Assembly (NCBI GenBank): GCA_964478455.1
Contig: CAYZJD010000050.1
Location: 1 to 17,765, forward strand
Reading direction: 5' to 3'
Length of the DNA stretch: 17,765 nt
Source of the DNA: CAYZJD01 sp964478455
GTDB taxonomy: Bacteria; Acidobacteriota; Terriglobia; Bryobacterales; Bryobacteraceae
Of this stretch, positions 1 through 6,146 are shown piece by piece; position 1 is the stretch's first letter; every line of letters starts with the position of its first letter. The position numbers and the translations under genes were made by a program. The notes under the pieces are model-generated. The model worked only from the letters and a program-made list of their open reading frames with translations, ran no database searches and was not told where the DNA came from.

Positions 1-25
1 AAGCCCCGGTGCTTGCCCAATCACA

Positions 26-82
26 CGGTTACATTCTTAAATGACCCAACCGAGATCGGTTTCGGTTACATCGTTAAATGAC
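26..82. repeat. Pair of 20-bp direct repeats at left edge
   Basis: CGGTTACATTCTTAAATGAC (26-45) recurs as CGGTTACATCGTTAAATGAC (63-82), with two adjacent mismatches and a start-to-start distance of 37 bp. The two copies are more AT-rich than the surrounding sequence. Repeated short sites like these are typical of transposase or regulator binding at the end of a mobile element. An element lying mostly left of the window is an inference; no transposase is visible here. Confidence 0.6.
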
Positions 83-93
83 TTGACAGGTCA

Positions 94-120
94 CGAAACC
101 ACTCGAAACCACTTCGAAAC
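94..120. repeat. Short tandem repeat CGAAACCACT
   Basis: CGAAACCACT occurs twice in direct succession (94-103 and 104-113), followed by a partial third unit starting CGAAAC at 115. It lies directly after the 20-bp repeat pair and may belong to the same element end. Function unknown. Confidence 0.5.
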
Positions 121-166
121 TTCCCTCTCCAGGCACATCGTGACCCACCCCGGCTCAGGGTGATGA

Positions 167-581
167 GTGCGAGCCTGTGGAGGGAATTCCGTCGCATTGC
201 CATAAGCGACAGCTTCCGGCTGGCCTGGGCACGGCCGGAGCGGAACGCAGGCCGCGCTGACGCCGCCCCCTCGGCCAGCGGCGCGCCTCGTGGTTCCGAT
301 AGTGCTTAGAGTCACCCGTAAGAACCTGGCTACCCACATCGAATATGCTAGACAGTTCTGCACTTTCGTTGAAGCACAGAGGACTAGATGGTGAAGACGT
401 CTGAACACCGCCTTCGAACTGACGCACAGCAGCATAACGGCTTCGTGGTCGGTTGACGGGCTATCCGTAAGTAGTGCGTCACTTGCGGCGCGGCGGCCTG
501 GATGACGTGTGCCACTCCAGGGCTCGCGTTCATGTGGCGCAGTCTCGGGGCGAGTCAGAGTAGATCGGGCTGCTCGCACAC
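167..581 (+). other. Non-coding stretch; possible group II intron 5' remnant
   Basis: No credible gene is present in the first 581 bases: the open frames on both strands have low-complexity Arg/Pro/Ser composition and no recognisable domain. A GTGCG, the usual first bases of a group II intron, lies at 167-171. A strong hairpin follows at 212-241 (GCTTCCGGC pairing with GCCGGAGC). The stretch around 380-475 (GGTGAAGAC, CTTCGAACTGACG, GTAAGTAGTGCG) looks to me like group II intron domain I. No reverse transcriptase and no domain V hairpin (AGC...GAAA...GTTC) is present, so at best this is a truncated 5' fragment abutting the 3' end of the next gene. This rests on motif memory and is weak. Confidence 0.25.
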
Positions 582-1928
582 CTACTGCTTGATGATCGTC
601 CCGTCGCGCCGCCGGACTTCGCCCCAGCCGCCGTTGTACGGGGCCACGTCTTCATCCTGGAAACTGCCGAACGGATACTTCGCCGCCGCCTTTTCGTCCA
701 CTTCGATCCCCCAGCCCGGCGCCTCGTTGGGGTAAAGGTAGCCGTTCTTCATCTCGGGACAACCGCTGAAGACCTCTCGCGTCCGCTCGTTGAACGATGA
801 ATACTCCTGTACGCCGAAGTTCCAGCAAGCCAAGTCGAGCGCGACGTTGGCGGCGTGCCCGATGGGCGAAACGTCGCCCGGACCGTGCCAGGCCGTCTTG
901 ACGCCGAAGATCTCCGCCATCGCGGCGATCTTGCGGCAGGGCGTTAAACCGCCGACCTGCGAAACGTGCATCCGGAGGTAGTCGATCAGACGCTCAGCGA
1001 TCAACGGCGTCCACTCGTGCGGGCTGTTGAACAGCTCGCCCATCGCTAGCGGCGTCGCGCACTGCTGGCGGATCAGACGGAACCAGCCGATGTCCTCGGG
1101 CGACACAGGATCCTCCACGAAGAACAGGCGGAACTGCTCGGCGTCCTTGCAGAACTGGAGGGCCTGCGTCGGCGAGATGCGCTCGTGGACATCGTGCAGC
1201 AGCTCGATCTCGTCTCCAAGCTCCTTGCGGGCCGCCTCGAACAGCTTCAGCGCGCGCCGGATGTAGGCGGCCGGCTCGAAGACGGGGGCCGAATGCAACG
1301 CCTCGATTTTGGCCGCTCCGCGCTCCGAGCCGTATCCCTCCATGCCCGGCACGCCCACCTGAATGCGAACATGGCGAAAACCGCGCGCTATCCAGCGCTT
1401 CGCGCTTTCGATCACCTGCGGGATCTCCGCGCCGCTGGCGTGGCCGTAGCAATCGGCTGCTTCGCGACACTTCCCGCCGAGCAACTGGAACACCGGCATG
1501 CCCGCCTGCCGGCCTTTGATGTCCCACAGCGCCTGGTCAACGCCGCTGATGGCGTTGTTCAACACCGGGCCGTTGCGCCAGTACGAGCTGTTGTAGCAGG
1601 CCTGCCAGAGATCATCGATGCGGTCCGCCGGCTTGCCAGCGAGAAACGGTTTCAGATACCGGTCCACGGCGGCCACCACGAGTTCCGCCCGCTGCGTGAA
1701 TGTGGCGCAGCCGTAGCCGTACAGCCCGTCTTGATCCGTAACGACTTTCACCACCACGAGGCGCAGGCCCGCGGGCGACGTGCCGATGGCGCGCACATCC
1801 TTGATCCTCGGCGAAGGCATGCCGCGCGTGGCGCGCTCCACCCGCGCCTGGGCCGCCAGTTCTCGGCGCGAGACCGCTGCGGCAACCGAGCCGCCGGAGA
1901 CCATTTGCAGAAGCGCCCGGCGATCCAT
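582..1928 (-). CDS. Mannonate dehydratase-like enolase-superfamily protein (ManD/RspA type) with Tat-like leader
   Basis: A 448-residue enolase-superfamily protein of the D-mannonate dehydratase (ManD/RspA) subgroup. Characterised members dehydrate sugar acids such as D-mannonate or D-gluconate, and some have little or no activity. Visible landmarks are the LHDVHER segment with metal ligand D246 and catalytic H248, VEDP with E272, GELFNSP with E298, and the WHGPGDVSPIG segment with H348. R188 and Y199 lie where ManD enzymes carry their Arg/Tyr pair. The N-terminus (MDRRALLQ, then a short hydrophobic run) resembles a Tat leader and explains the extra length over the usual ~400 residues. The ATG starts immediately after the ccmD stop (TAGATG) with GGAGG about 10 bases upstream, so it is probably the last gene of the Ccm operon, though unrelated in function. 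Substrate cannot be read from sequence. Confidence 0.88.
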   Translation of the reverse strand: MDRRALLQMVSGGSVAAAVSRRELAAQARVERATRGMPSPRIKDVRAIGTSPAGLRLVVVKVVTDQDGLYGYGCATFTQRAELVVAAVDRYLKPFLAGKPADRIDDLWQACYNSSYWRNGPVLNNAISGVDQALWDIKGRQAGMPVFQLLGGKCREAADCYGHASGAEIPQVIESAKRWIARGFRHVRIQVGVPGMEGYGSERGAAKIEALHSAPVFEPAAYIRRALKLFEAARKELGDEIELLHDVHERISPTQALQFCKDAEQFRLFFVEDPVSPEDIGWFRLIRQQCATPLAMGELFNSPHEWTPLIAERLIDYLRMHVSQVGGLTPCRKIAAMAEIFGVKTAWHGPGDVSPIGHAANVALDLACWNFGVQEYSSFNERTREVFSGCPEMKNGYLYPNEAPGWGIEVDEKAAAKYPFGSFQDEDVAPYNGGWGEVRRRDGTIIKQ

Positions 1929-2087
1929 CTAGCTTGCGCCTCCGCGGTCTTCGATCATCCGCTTCAAGTTCTCCAGTTCCTTCTTGATCCTTCGTTCCCT
2001 TCCAACGAGGGCAACCACGTAGGAAACCAGGATCACCCAGGCCGCCAGGAAGCCGTAGAACATGTACGTGAAGTTCCGTTCGTCCAT
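1929..2087 (-). CDS. ccmD: CcmD-like haem exporter subunit (52 aa)
   Basis: A short gene encoding MDERNFTYMFYGFLAAWVIL and continuing to 52 residues. It has one membrane segment (about residues 8-28) followed by a basic, helical cytoplasmic tail rich in Arg/Lys/Glu. This size and layout match CcmD, the small membrane protein that helps CcmABC release holo-CcmE. It lies directly downstream of ccmC, the standard position. AAGGA sits 7 bases before the ATG, and the stop touches the next gene's ATG. CcmD proteins are poorly conserved, so the call rests on length, topology and position as well as sequence. Confidence 0.85.
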   Translation of the reverse strand: MDERNFTYMFYGFLAAWVILVSYVVALVGRERRIKKELENLKRMIEDRGGAS

Positions 2088-2121
2088 CTCGATCCTTTCT
2101 CGCTTCGCCGCCGCGAAAATA

Positions 2122-2808
2122 TCAGAGCGCGTGCGCGTGCCGGCGCAGCGCTTCGATTTCGCCCTGCACGTGTTCCTGCTTCATGCGCACCATCACCAGC
2201 ACCGCCGCCAGCAGCATCAGCGCCAGCCAGTTCCAGTAGATCATCGCTTCCATGGCGGGGTCGATCTTGCCGCCGCCGGTCCGAAAGCTGAGCACCGCCC
2301 CCGGATGCTGCGTACGCCACCAGTCAATCGCCTTGTAAGTGATGATCACGGTGGTGAACGCGAAGATGGACAGCACCGCTGAGTTCCTCGCCCGCGCGGT
2401 CGGGTCTTCCGTCGCGCGCCGCAGCATCAGGTAGCCGGCGTACACCAGCCAGCAGATGAAAGCCCAGGTGAGCCGCGGATCCCAGGTCCACCAGATGCCC
2501 CAGATCACCCGCGCCCAGATCATTCCGGTGACCAGTCCCATCCCGGTGAACACCGTGCCGATCTCCGTCACCGAGACGGCGAAGGCGTCGTAGCGCGTGT
2601 CTTTCTTCACCAGGTACAAGATACTGGCGACGCCGGCGAGGACGTAGGCCGTGAACGACGTGAACCAGGATGGCAGGTGGAAGAAAATGATCCGGTAAAT
2701 CGCCCCTTGCGCGGCCTCGTCCGGAAGCCGCAGAAGAATCACGTACAGGTTCCTTGCGAGCAGCGCCGCGGCAAGCCCGCAAAGCGTGATCATCACCTTC
2801 TGGCGCAT
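2122..2808 (-). CDS. ccmC: CcmC haem exporter/haem-handling membrane protein
   Basis: A 228-residue polytopic membrane protein of the CcmC/CcsA haem-handling family. It carries the tryptophan-rich WGIWWTWD motif at residues 103-110, flanked by H44 (FFHLPSW) and H168 (RTQHPG), matching the two external histidines that hold haem in CcmC. It presents haem to CcmE together with CcmAB and CcmD. The start chosen is the ATG 4 bases past the ccmB stop, with a GGTGGGGTG Shine-Dalgarno-like run inside the end of ccmB. A longer in-frame start 63 bases upstream would lie within ccmB and add a tryptophan-rich tail unlike the family. The length is close to the usual 230-250 residues. Confidence 0.95.
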   Translation of the reverse strand: MRQKVMITLCGLAAALLARNLYVILLRLPDEAAQGAIYRIIFFHLPSWFTSFTAYVLAGVASILYLVKKDTRYDAFAVSVTEIGTVFTGMGLVTGMIWARVIWGIWWTWDPRLTWAFICWLVYAGYLMLRRATEDPTARARNSAVLSIFAFTTVIITYKAIDWWRTQHPGAVLSFRTGGGKIDPAMEAMIYWNWLALMLLAAVLVMVRMKQEHVQGEIEALRRHAHAL

Positions 2809-2812
2809 TGCG

Positions 2813-3493
2813 TCACCCCACCAGGACCGTTTCCACCAGCACGAGGCCCAAAGCAGTGAAGATAATATCAAAGCCGGCCAGCAGCCGGAGCCAGATCAGG
2901 TTGTCGGCACCGATGGCCTCGCCGGCCATCAGCACGGTGGTAAGTTGCATGGCGGCCATCAGCGCGGGGATGACCATCGGGTAAACCAGTACGGGCAGCA
3001 TCAGCTCCCGCAACCGAAGGTTCACCGTCAGCGCGCTGAACATCGTCCCGATGACCGTCAGCCCCCACGTCGCCAGCACAAGCACGAGCATCAGCGGCCA
3101 GAACCGCTGTGTCCACCACACGTTGTAAAAAACCCCGAACACCGGAAGGGAGATTAACTCCACCGCCAGCAGCAGGATCGCGTTGGCCAGGCACTTGCCG
3201 AAAAACAGCGCCGCCCCGGAGACTGGCGAGGCGACCAGCGCGTCCAGACAGTCGTTCGGAAGTTCGCGCGCGAAGCTCCGGTTCAGAATCAGCGCACCGG
3301 CAAAAGCGAAAACGATCCACAGCAGCCCGCCCGACATCTCGCGTGTCTGCTCCGCCGTCGGGTCGAACGCGAAGCTGAACAGCAGCAGGATCACCAGGGC
3401 GAAGGCGACCGAGGCGTTGATGGCCTCCTTCGTGCGCAGTTCCGCCCGCAGGTCCTTGGCGGCCATGGTCAGCGACTGTCGAAGGAACGTCAT
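2813..3493 (-). CDS. ccmB: CcmB haem exporter permease
   Basis: A 226-residue integral membrane protein with about six hydrophobic segments (near residues 27-43, 56-72, 95-120, 131-155, 164-186 and 206-224). The membrane-rich layout and the LPVLVYPMVIPALMA run (166-180) are typical of CcmB, the permease partner of CcmA. Together they form the ABC complex that uses ATP to release haem-loaded CcmE. It is separated from upstream ccmA by 64 bases containing a palindromic repeat, the widest gap in the operon, and has no strong Shine-Dalgarno sequence before its ATG. It is followed after 4 bases by ccmC. Confidence 0.93.
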   Translation of the reverse strand: MTFLRQSLTMAAKDLRAELRTKEAINASVAFALVILLLFSFAFDPTAEQTREMSGGLLWIVFAFAGALILNRSFARELPNDCLDALVASPVSGAALFFGKCLANAILLLAVELISLPVFGVFYNVWWTQRFWPLMLVLVLATWGLTVIGTMFSALTVNLRLRELMLPVLVYPMVIPALMAAMQLTTVLMAGEAIGADNLIWLRLLAGFDIIFTALGLVLVETVLVG

Positions 3494-3502
3494 CTGGGTC
3501 TA

Positions 3503-3550
3503 ACCACAGAGATCAACCAGAGAACCTCTGTGCCTCTGTGCCTCTGTGGT
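3503..3550. repeat. REP-like palindrome with tandem CCTCTGTG
   Basis: ACCACAGAG (3503-3511) and its exact inverted complement CTCTGTGGT (3542-3550) bracket three perfect tandem copies of CCTCTGTG (3525-3532, 3533-3540, 3541-3548). Repeats of the form 'CCACAGAGGCACAGAGG' are dispersed in many Acidobacteriota, Planctomycetota and similar genomes. The element sits exactly in the ccmA-ccmB gap and could fold as a hairpin in the transcript. Whether it affects mRNA stability or is a passive dispersed repeat is unknown. Confidence 0.85.
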
Positions 3551-3557
3551 GAAATCA

Positions 3558-4253
3558 TCACTCCCCATACTGCCGGTACAGCCAGCCCGGATCGGCCACC
3601 ATCTCCGCCGTCCGCTCGCCGCGGTACGCCACCCGGCCGCGGCTCAGCAGGACGACTTGAGTGGACAACTCCAGCGCCTCGCGCAACTGGTGGGTGGACA
3701 GGAGAATGGTGCGCTGTTCGCCCCGCGCCTTCACCAGCAATTGCTGGAGAATCGCGATCGCCCGGTCGTCCAGCGCGGTGAACGGTTCATCCAGCAACAG
3801 GACCGATGGCCCGTGCAGGAACGCGCGCGCCACCGCTAGCCGTTGCCGCATCCCCCGCGAGAACTCGCGCACCGGGCTATCCTTCACCCGCTCCAGGCCC
3901 ACCCGCTCCAGCCATTCCAGAGCCGTCCCGCGCGGGTCCTTGAGTCCGTAAAGCTTCCCGAACAGGCGCAGGTTCTCGAAGGCCGACAGCTCGTCATAGA
4001 TGCCGATCCCGTGGCCCAGAATGCCGATCCGTTGCCGCGTCTCCTGCTCGCGCGCGTCCTTCCCATAGACCGTGACTCGCCCGCGGGCCGCTCGCGACAG
4101 GCCGGCGAGGATTCTGAGGAGCGTCGTCTTCCCCGCCCCGTTCCGCCCCAGCAGCGCAAGACAAGCTCCGGGCTCAACCTGGAAACTGATGTCGCGCAGC
4201 GCGGGAAAGTCACCATAGAACTTCCACACACCTTCGGCGGCGACGGCGCTCAT
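3558..4253 (-). CDS. ccmA: CcmA haem exporter ATP-binding protein
   Basis: A 231-residue ABC ATPase. Walker A is GRNGAGKTT at 36-44, the signature motif is FSRGMRQRL at 131-139, Walker B is VLLLDEP at 151-157, and the switch histidine is H188 (LSTHQL). The length and compact single-domain form match CcmA, which couples ATP hydrolysis to release of haem-bound CcmE from CcmC. Its ATG overlaps the stop of the upstream carboxypeptidase-like gene by one base (TAATG), which suggests translational coupling. The adjacent ccmB, ccmC and ccmD make the assignment secure among the many similar ABC ATPases. Confidence 0.95.
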   Translation of the reverse strand: MSAVAAEGVWKFYGDFPALRDISFQVEPGACLALLGRNGAGKTTLLRILAGLSRAARGRVTVYGKDAREQETRQRIGILGHGIGIYDELSAFENLRLFGKLYGLKDPRGTALEWLERVGLERVKDSPVREFSRGMRQRLAVARAFLHGPSVLLLDEPFTALDDRAIAILQQLLVKARGEQRTILLSTHQLREALELSTQVVLLSRGRVAYRGERTAEMVADPGWLYRQYGE

Positions 4254-5266
4254 TAGCGGCGAGAGCCTCGGGGATTCCTCGCCTGCGGCGTGGGCGCCGA
4301 AGGAGTCTCAGAAGCGCGACGGTAGAGGAGTACGAAGCCGAGAAGCAGGATCGCTAGTGACAGCCCGAGGATCCAGTAGACGTTACTGTAGACTCTCGGC
4401 AGAATCTGCTCGATGCCCGGACCGGATTCCTCCTCATCGGCGCCGGCCCCGGCCGATCCCAGCGCGCCGCTCCCCTGGATCTCCACCTTGTACTCGCCGC
4501 CGCCCACTTCGAAGATCGAAGCCCCGGATGCCGGCTCCTGGCCGAGCGGCTTCAAGCCCTCGCCGTTGAGGGTCACGCCCGAAGGCACCACCAGCCGCAG
4601 CGGTGCGTCCTTCCCGAGGCTCCTGCCGGCAAAGACGCCGGGCGTAGAGAAGGGCAGAGAGTAGCTGACGTCAAACCGCGTCTCTCCGGGTTTGATCGGA
4701 AAGTCGATTTTGTAAACATTCGGCTGCGGCGTCTTGGACGCCGAGCGCTCCACCGGCATGCCCCCGGGCGCGGTCGCCATGACCCGCGCTTGTCCTTCAG
4801 CCGCTTCCGGCAGGAAGAACCGCACCGTGCCGTTGGCCGGATCGTTGAACGAAAGCTTGCCAGGGTTGCGGAAAAAGAAATTCTCCGTGACCTGAAGCCG
4901 CCCTTCGGTGGGCTCGAAGAGAATCATGTGCTGGATGATCTTCGCCTCGCCCGGCGTCCGGGAAGAGTTGAACACCTCGAGCCTCAGCCCGGAAGAAGCC
5001 CCCCCCGGGGAAATCATCTGGTTGTAAAGGACGCCGTCGAAGATCACCTGGAGCAGGCGTGGTCCCTGCACGTCCTGCTCGAAGCGGAACGTGCCCTCCG
5101 CATCGCTCTTGAGACTCTTTACCGGCTCCATCCCCGTCCCCCCGAGCCGGTAAAGCGTGATCAGCGTGTTCGGCTGCGGCTGGCCGGTAGTTCCGTTGAC
5201 CACCGTGCCGTCGACGCCCGCCATAGCCGCTGCGGCCGCAAACAGCAGGATCGCAAGCCTCCTCAT
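4253..5266 (-). CDS. Membrane-anchored carboxypeptidase-regulatory-like protein inside ccm operon
   Basis: A 337-residue protein of unknown function. An N-terminal signal peptide (MRRLAILLFAAAAAMAG) leads into a beta-sandwich resembling a carboxypeptidase regulatory-like/transthyretin-type domain at about residues 19-90 (VDGTVVNGTTGQPQPNTLIT; EGTFRF). A further beta-rich extracytoplasmic region follows, and a C-terminal membrane helix at about 292-314 ends in a basic tail, so most of the protein should face the periplasm. The start chosen overlaps the zinc-ribbon gene's stop as ATGA, and the stop overlaps ccmA as TAATG. An upstream in-frame start would lie wholly inside the previous gene. Tight coupling between ccmH-side genes and ccmA suggests a role in cytochrome maturation, but this is inference. 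I recognise no named Ccm component. Confidence 0.85.
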   Translation of the reverse strand: MRRLAILLFAAAAAMAGVDGTVVNGTTGQPQPNTLITLYRLGGTGMEPVKSLKSDAEGTFRFEQDVQGPRLLQVIFDGVLYNQMISPGGASSGLRLEVFNSSRTPGEAKIIQHMILFEPTEGRLQVTENFFFRNPGKLSFNDPANGTVRFFLPEAAEGQARVMATAPGGMPVERSASKTPQPNVYKIDFPIKPGETRFDVSYSLPFSTPGVFAGRSLGKDAPLRLVVPSGVTLNGEGLKPLGQEPASGASIFEVGGGEYKVEIQGSGALGSAGAGADEEESGPGIEQILPRVYSNVYWILGLSLAILLLGFVLLYRRASETPSAPTPQARNPRGSRR

Positions 5267-5673
5267 GCGCGGGTCTCCACCATCGGACTGCCGCATTCGC
5301 CACAGAACTTCAACGCTTGCGCGAATTGCGCGCCGCACTTCGGACATACCGTTCCGCCGGTTGGCGCGGGCGCCGCCGGAGCCGCTGGCGGAGCAAGGGG
5401 AGATTTGACGCCTTCGATCCGGTCGATCTCCGCCAGCACCGCCGCCAGTTCCTTCTGCAAGTCCAGCTTGGTCTGCTGATAGTCTTCCTCGGAGAGCTTG
5501 CCCACCCGGTACTCAAACTGGAGGTCGCGCAGGTTTTCGTAGATGGCGGCCTTCCGCTCCTCCAGGTGCGCCGTCGGAGAAGGCGGAGGGGGAGGGGGAA
5601 CATCCTTGCTTCGCACCGACAGCGTAAACACAACCACGCCGACAGTGATGAGAACGGCGATCGCAACGAGCAT
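5263..5673 (-). CDS. Membrane-anchored coiled-coil zinc-ribbon protein, CcmI-like N-terminus
   Basis: A 136-residue protein. An N-terminal membrane helix (about 2-20) is followed by a proline run (26-31), a helical charged segment (about 38-88, with LRDLQFEYRVGKLSEEDYQQ), an Ala/Pro linker, and a C-terminal zinc ribbon with C110-x2-C113 and C124-x2-C127. The helical segment resembles the membrane-proximal part of CcmI/CycH-type proteins, which help present apocytochrome to the ligase. The zinc ribbon is not part of classical CcmI. Its ATG overlaps the ccmH stop (TAATG) and its stop overlaps the next ATG (ATGA). A cytochrome-maturation role is inferred from position. A longer upstream frame exists but lies inside ccmH and has shadow composition. 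Confidence 0.88.
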   Translation of the reverse strand: MLVAIAVLITVGVVVFTLSVRSKDVPPPPPPSPTAHLEERKAAIYENLRDLQFEYRVGKLSEEDYQQTKLDLQKELAAVLAEIDRIEGVKSPLAPPAAPAAPAPTGGTVCPKCGAQFAQALKFCGECGSPMVETRA

Positions 5674-6146
5674 TAATCGAGTTTTTCCAGGTCTTTTTCG
5701 ATCCGGTCCCGGTAACGGGCCAGGGCCTCTGGCTCCGCGGCCGGCGTCCCGGCGGCGGGCTTGCGGAAACGCTGGATGAACCACCAGATCACCAGCAGGC
5801 CGGCGGCGATGGCCACGAACGGCATCACCCATCCGAGCAGGTTGAAGCCATCCGCGGGAGGCTTCGTGAGAACGACGCGGCCGTACTCTCGCGCGAACTC
5901 GTCGAGAATCGCCTGTTCGGTCATCCCCTTCTCCACCATCGCGAGCAGCTTCGCCCTCATCGGCTCGGCCCCGTGGCACCTCAGCATGTTGCAGCTTGTC
6001 ACCGTGTAGCTGCACGCGCCGCACATGCAGCGCAGCTTTTCTCCGATCCTGCGCACCTCGGCATTCGCCAGCGGATTCACGCCGGTCTGGGCCAGACTGG
6101 CAACCACCAGCACAAGGAGCAGGAAGCTATTTTTCAATCGGAGCAT
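5673..6146 (-). CDS. ccmH: CcmH-type cytochrome c maturation protein with variant cysteine motif
   Basis: A 157-residue CcmH/CycL-family protein. It has a signal peptide or anchor (about 1-20), a small periplasmic domain with LRC at 38-40, a membrane helix (about 102-124) and a charged tail. Family members reduce or chaperone the CxxCH cysteines of apocytochrome c. Classical CcmH has a single LRCxxC pair. Here the region reads LRCMCGACSYTVTSC with cysteines at 40, 42, 45, 52 and 57, so the spacing differs and three extra cysteines are present. The downstream region (AEPMRAKL... FAREYGRVVL) is family-like. Its ATG overlaps the end of ccmF by 20 bases, and its TAA overlaps the next ATG. Confidence 0.92.
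   Translation of the reverse strand: MLRLKNSFLLLVLVVASLAQTGVNPLANAEVRRIGEKLRCMCGACSYTVTSCNMLRCHGAEPMRAKLLAMVEKGMTEQAILDEFAREYGRVVLTKPPADGFNLLGWVMPFVAIAAGLLVIWWFIQRFRKPAAGTPAAEPEALARYRDRIEKDLEKLD

Noticed and set aside
91..579. 162-residue minus-strand frame in the left-edge region
   Set aside because: No domain, no ribosome binding site, low-complexity composition; the region looks non-coding.
1185..2291. 368-residue frame on the plus strand
   Set aside because: It lies antisense to the ManD-like gene, ccmD and ccmC and has Arg/Ala/His-rich shadow composition with no domain.
5263..6024. 253-residue version of the zinc-ribbon protein
   Set aside because: The first ~117 residues lie inside ccmH and have Arg/Gly-rich shadow composition; the ATG at 5673 forms a TAATG overlap and begins directly with a membrane anchor.
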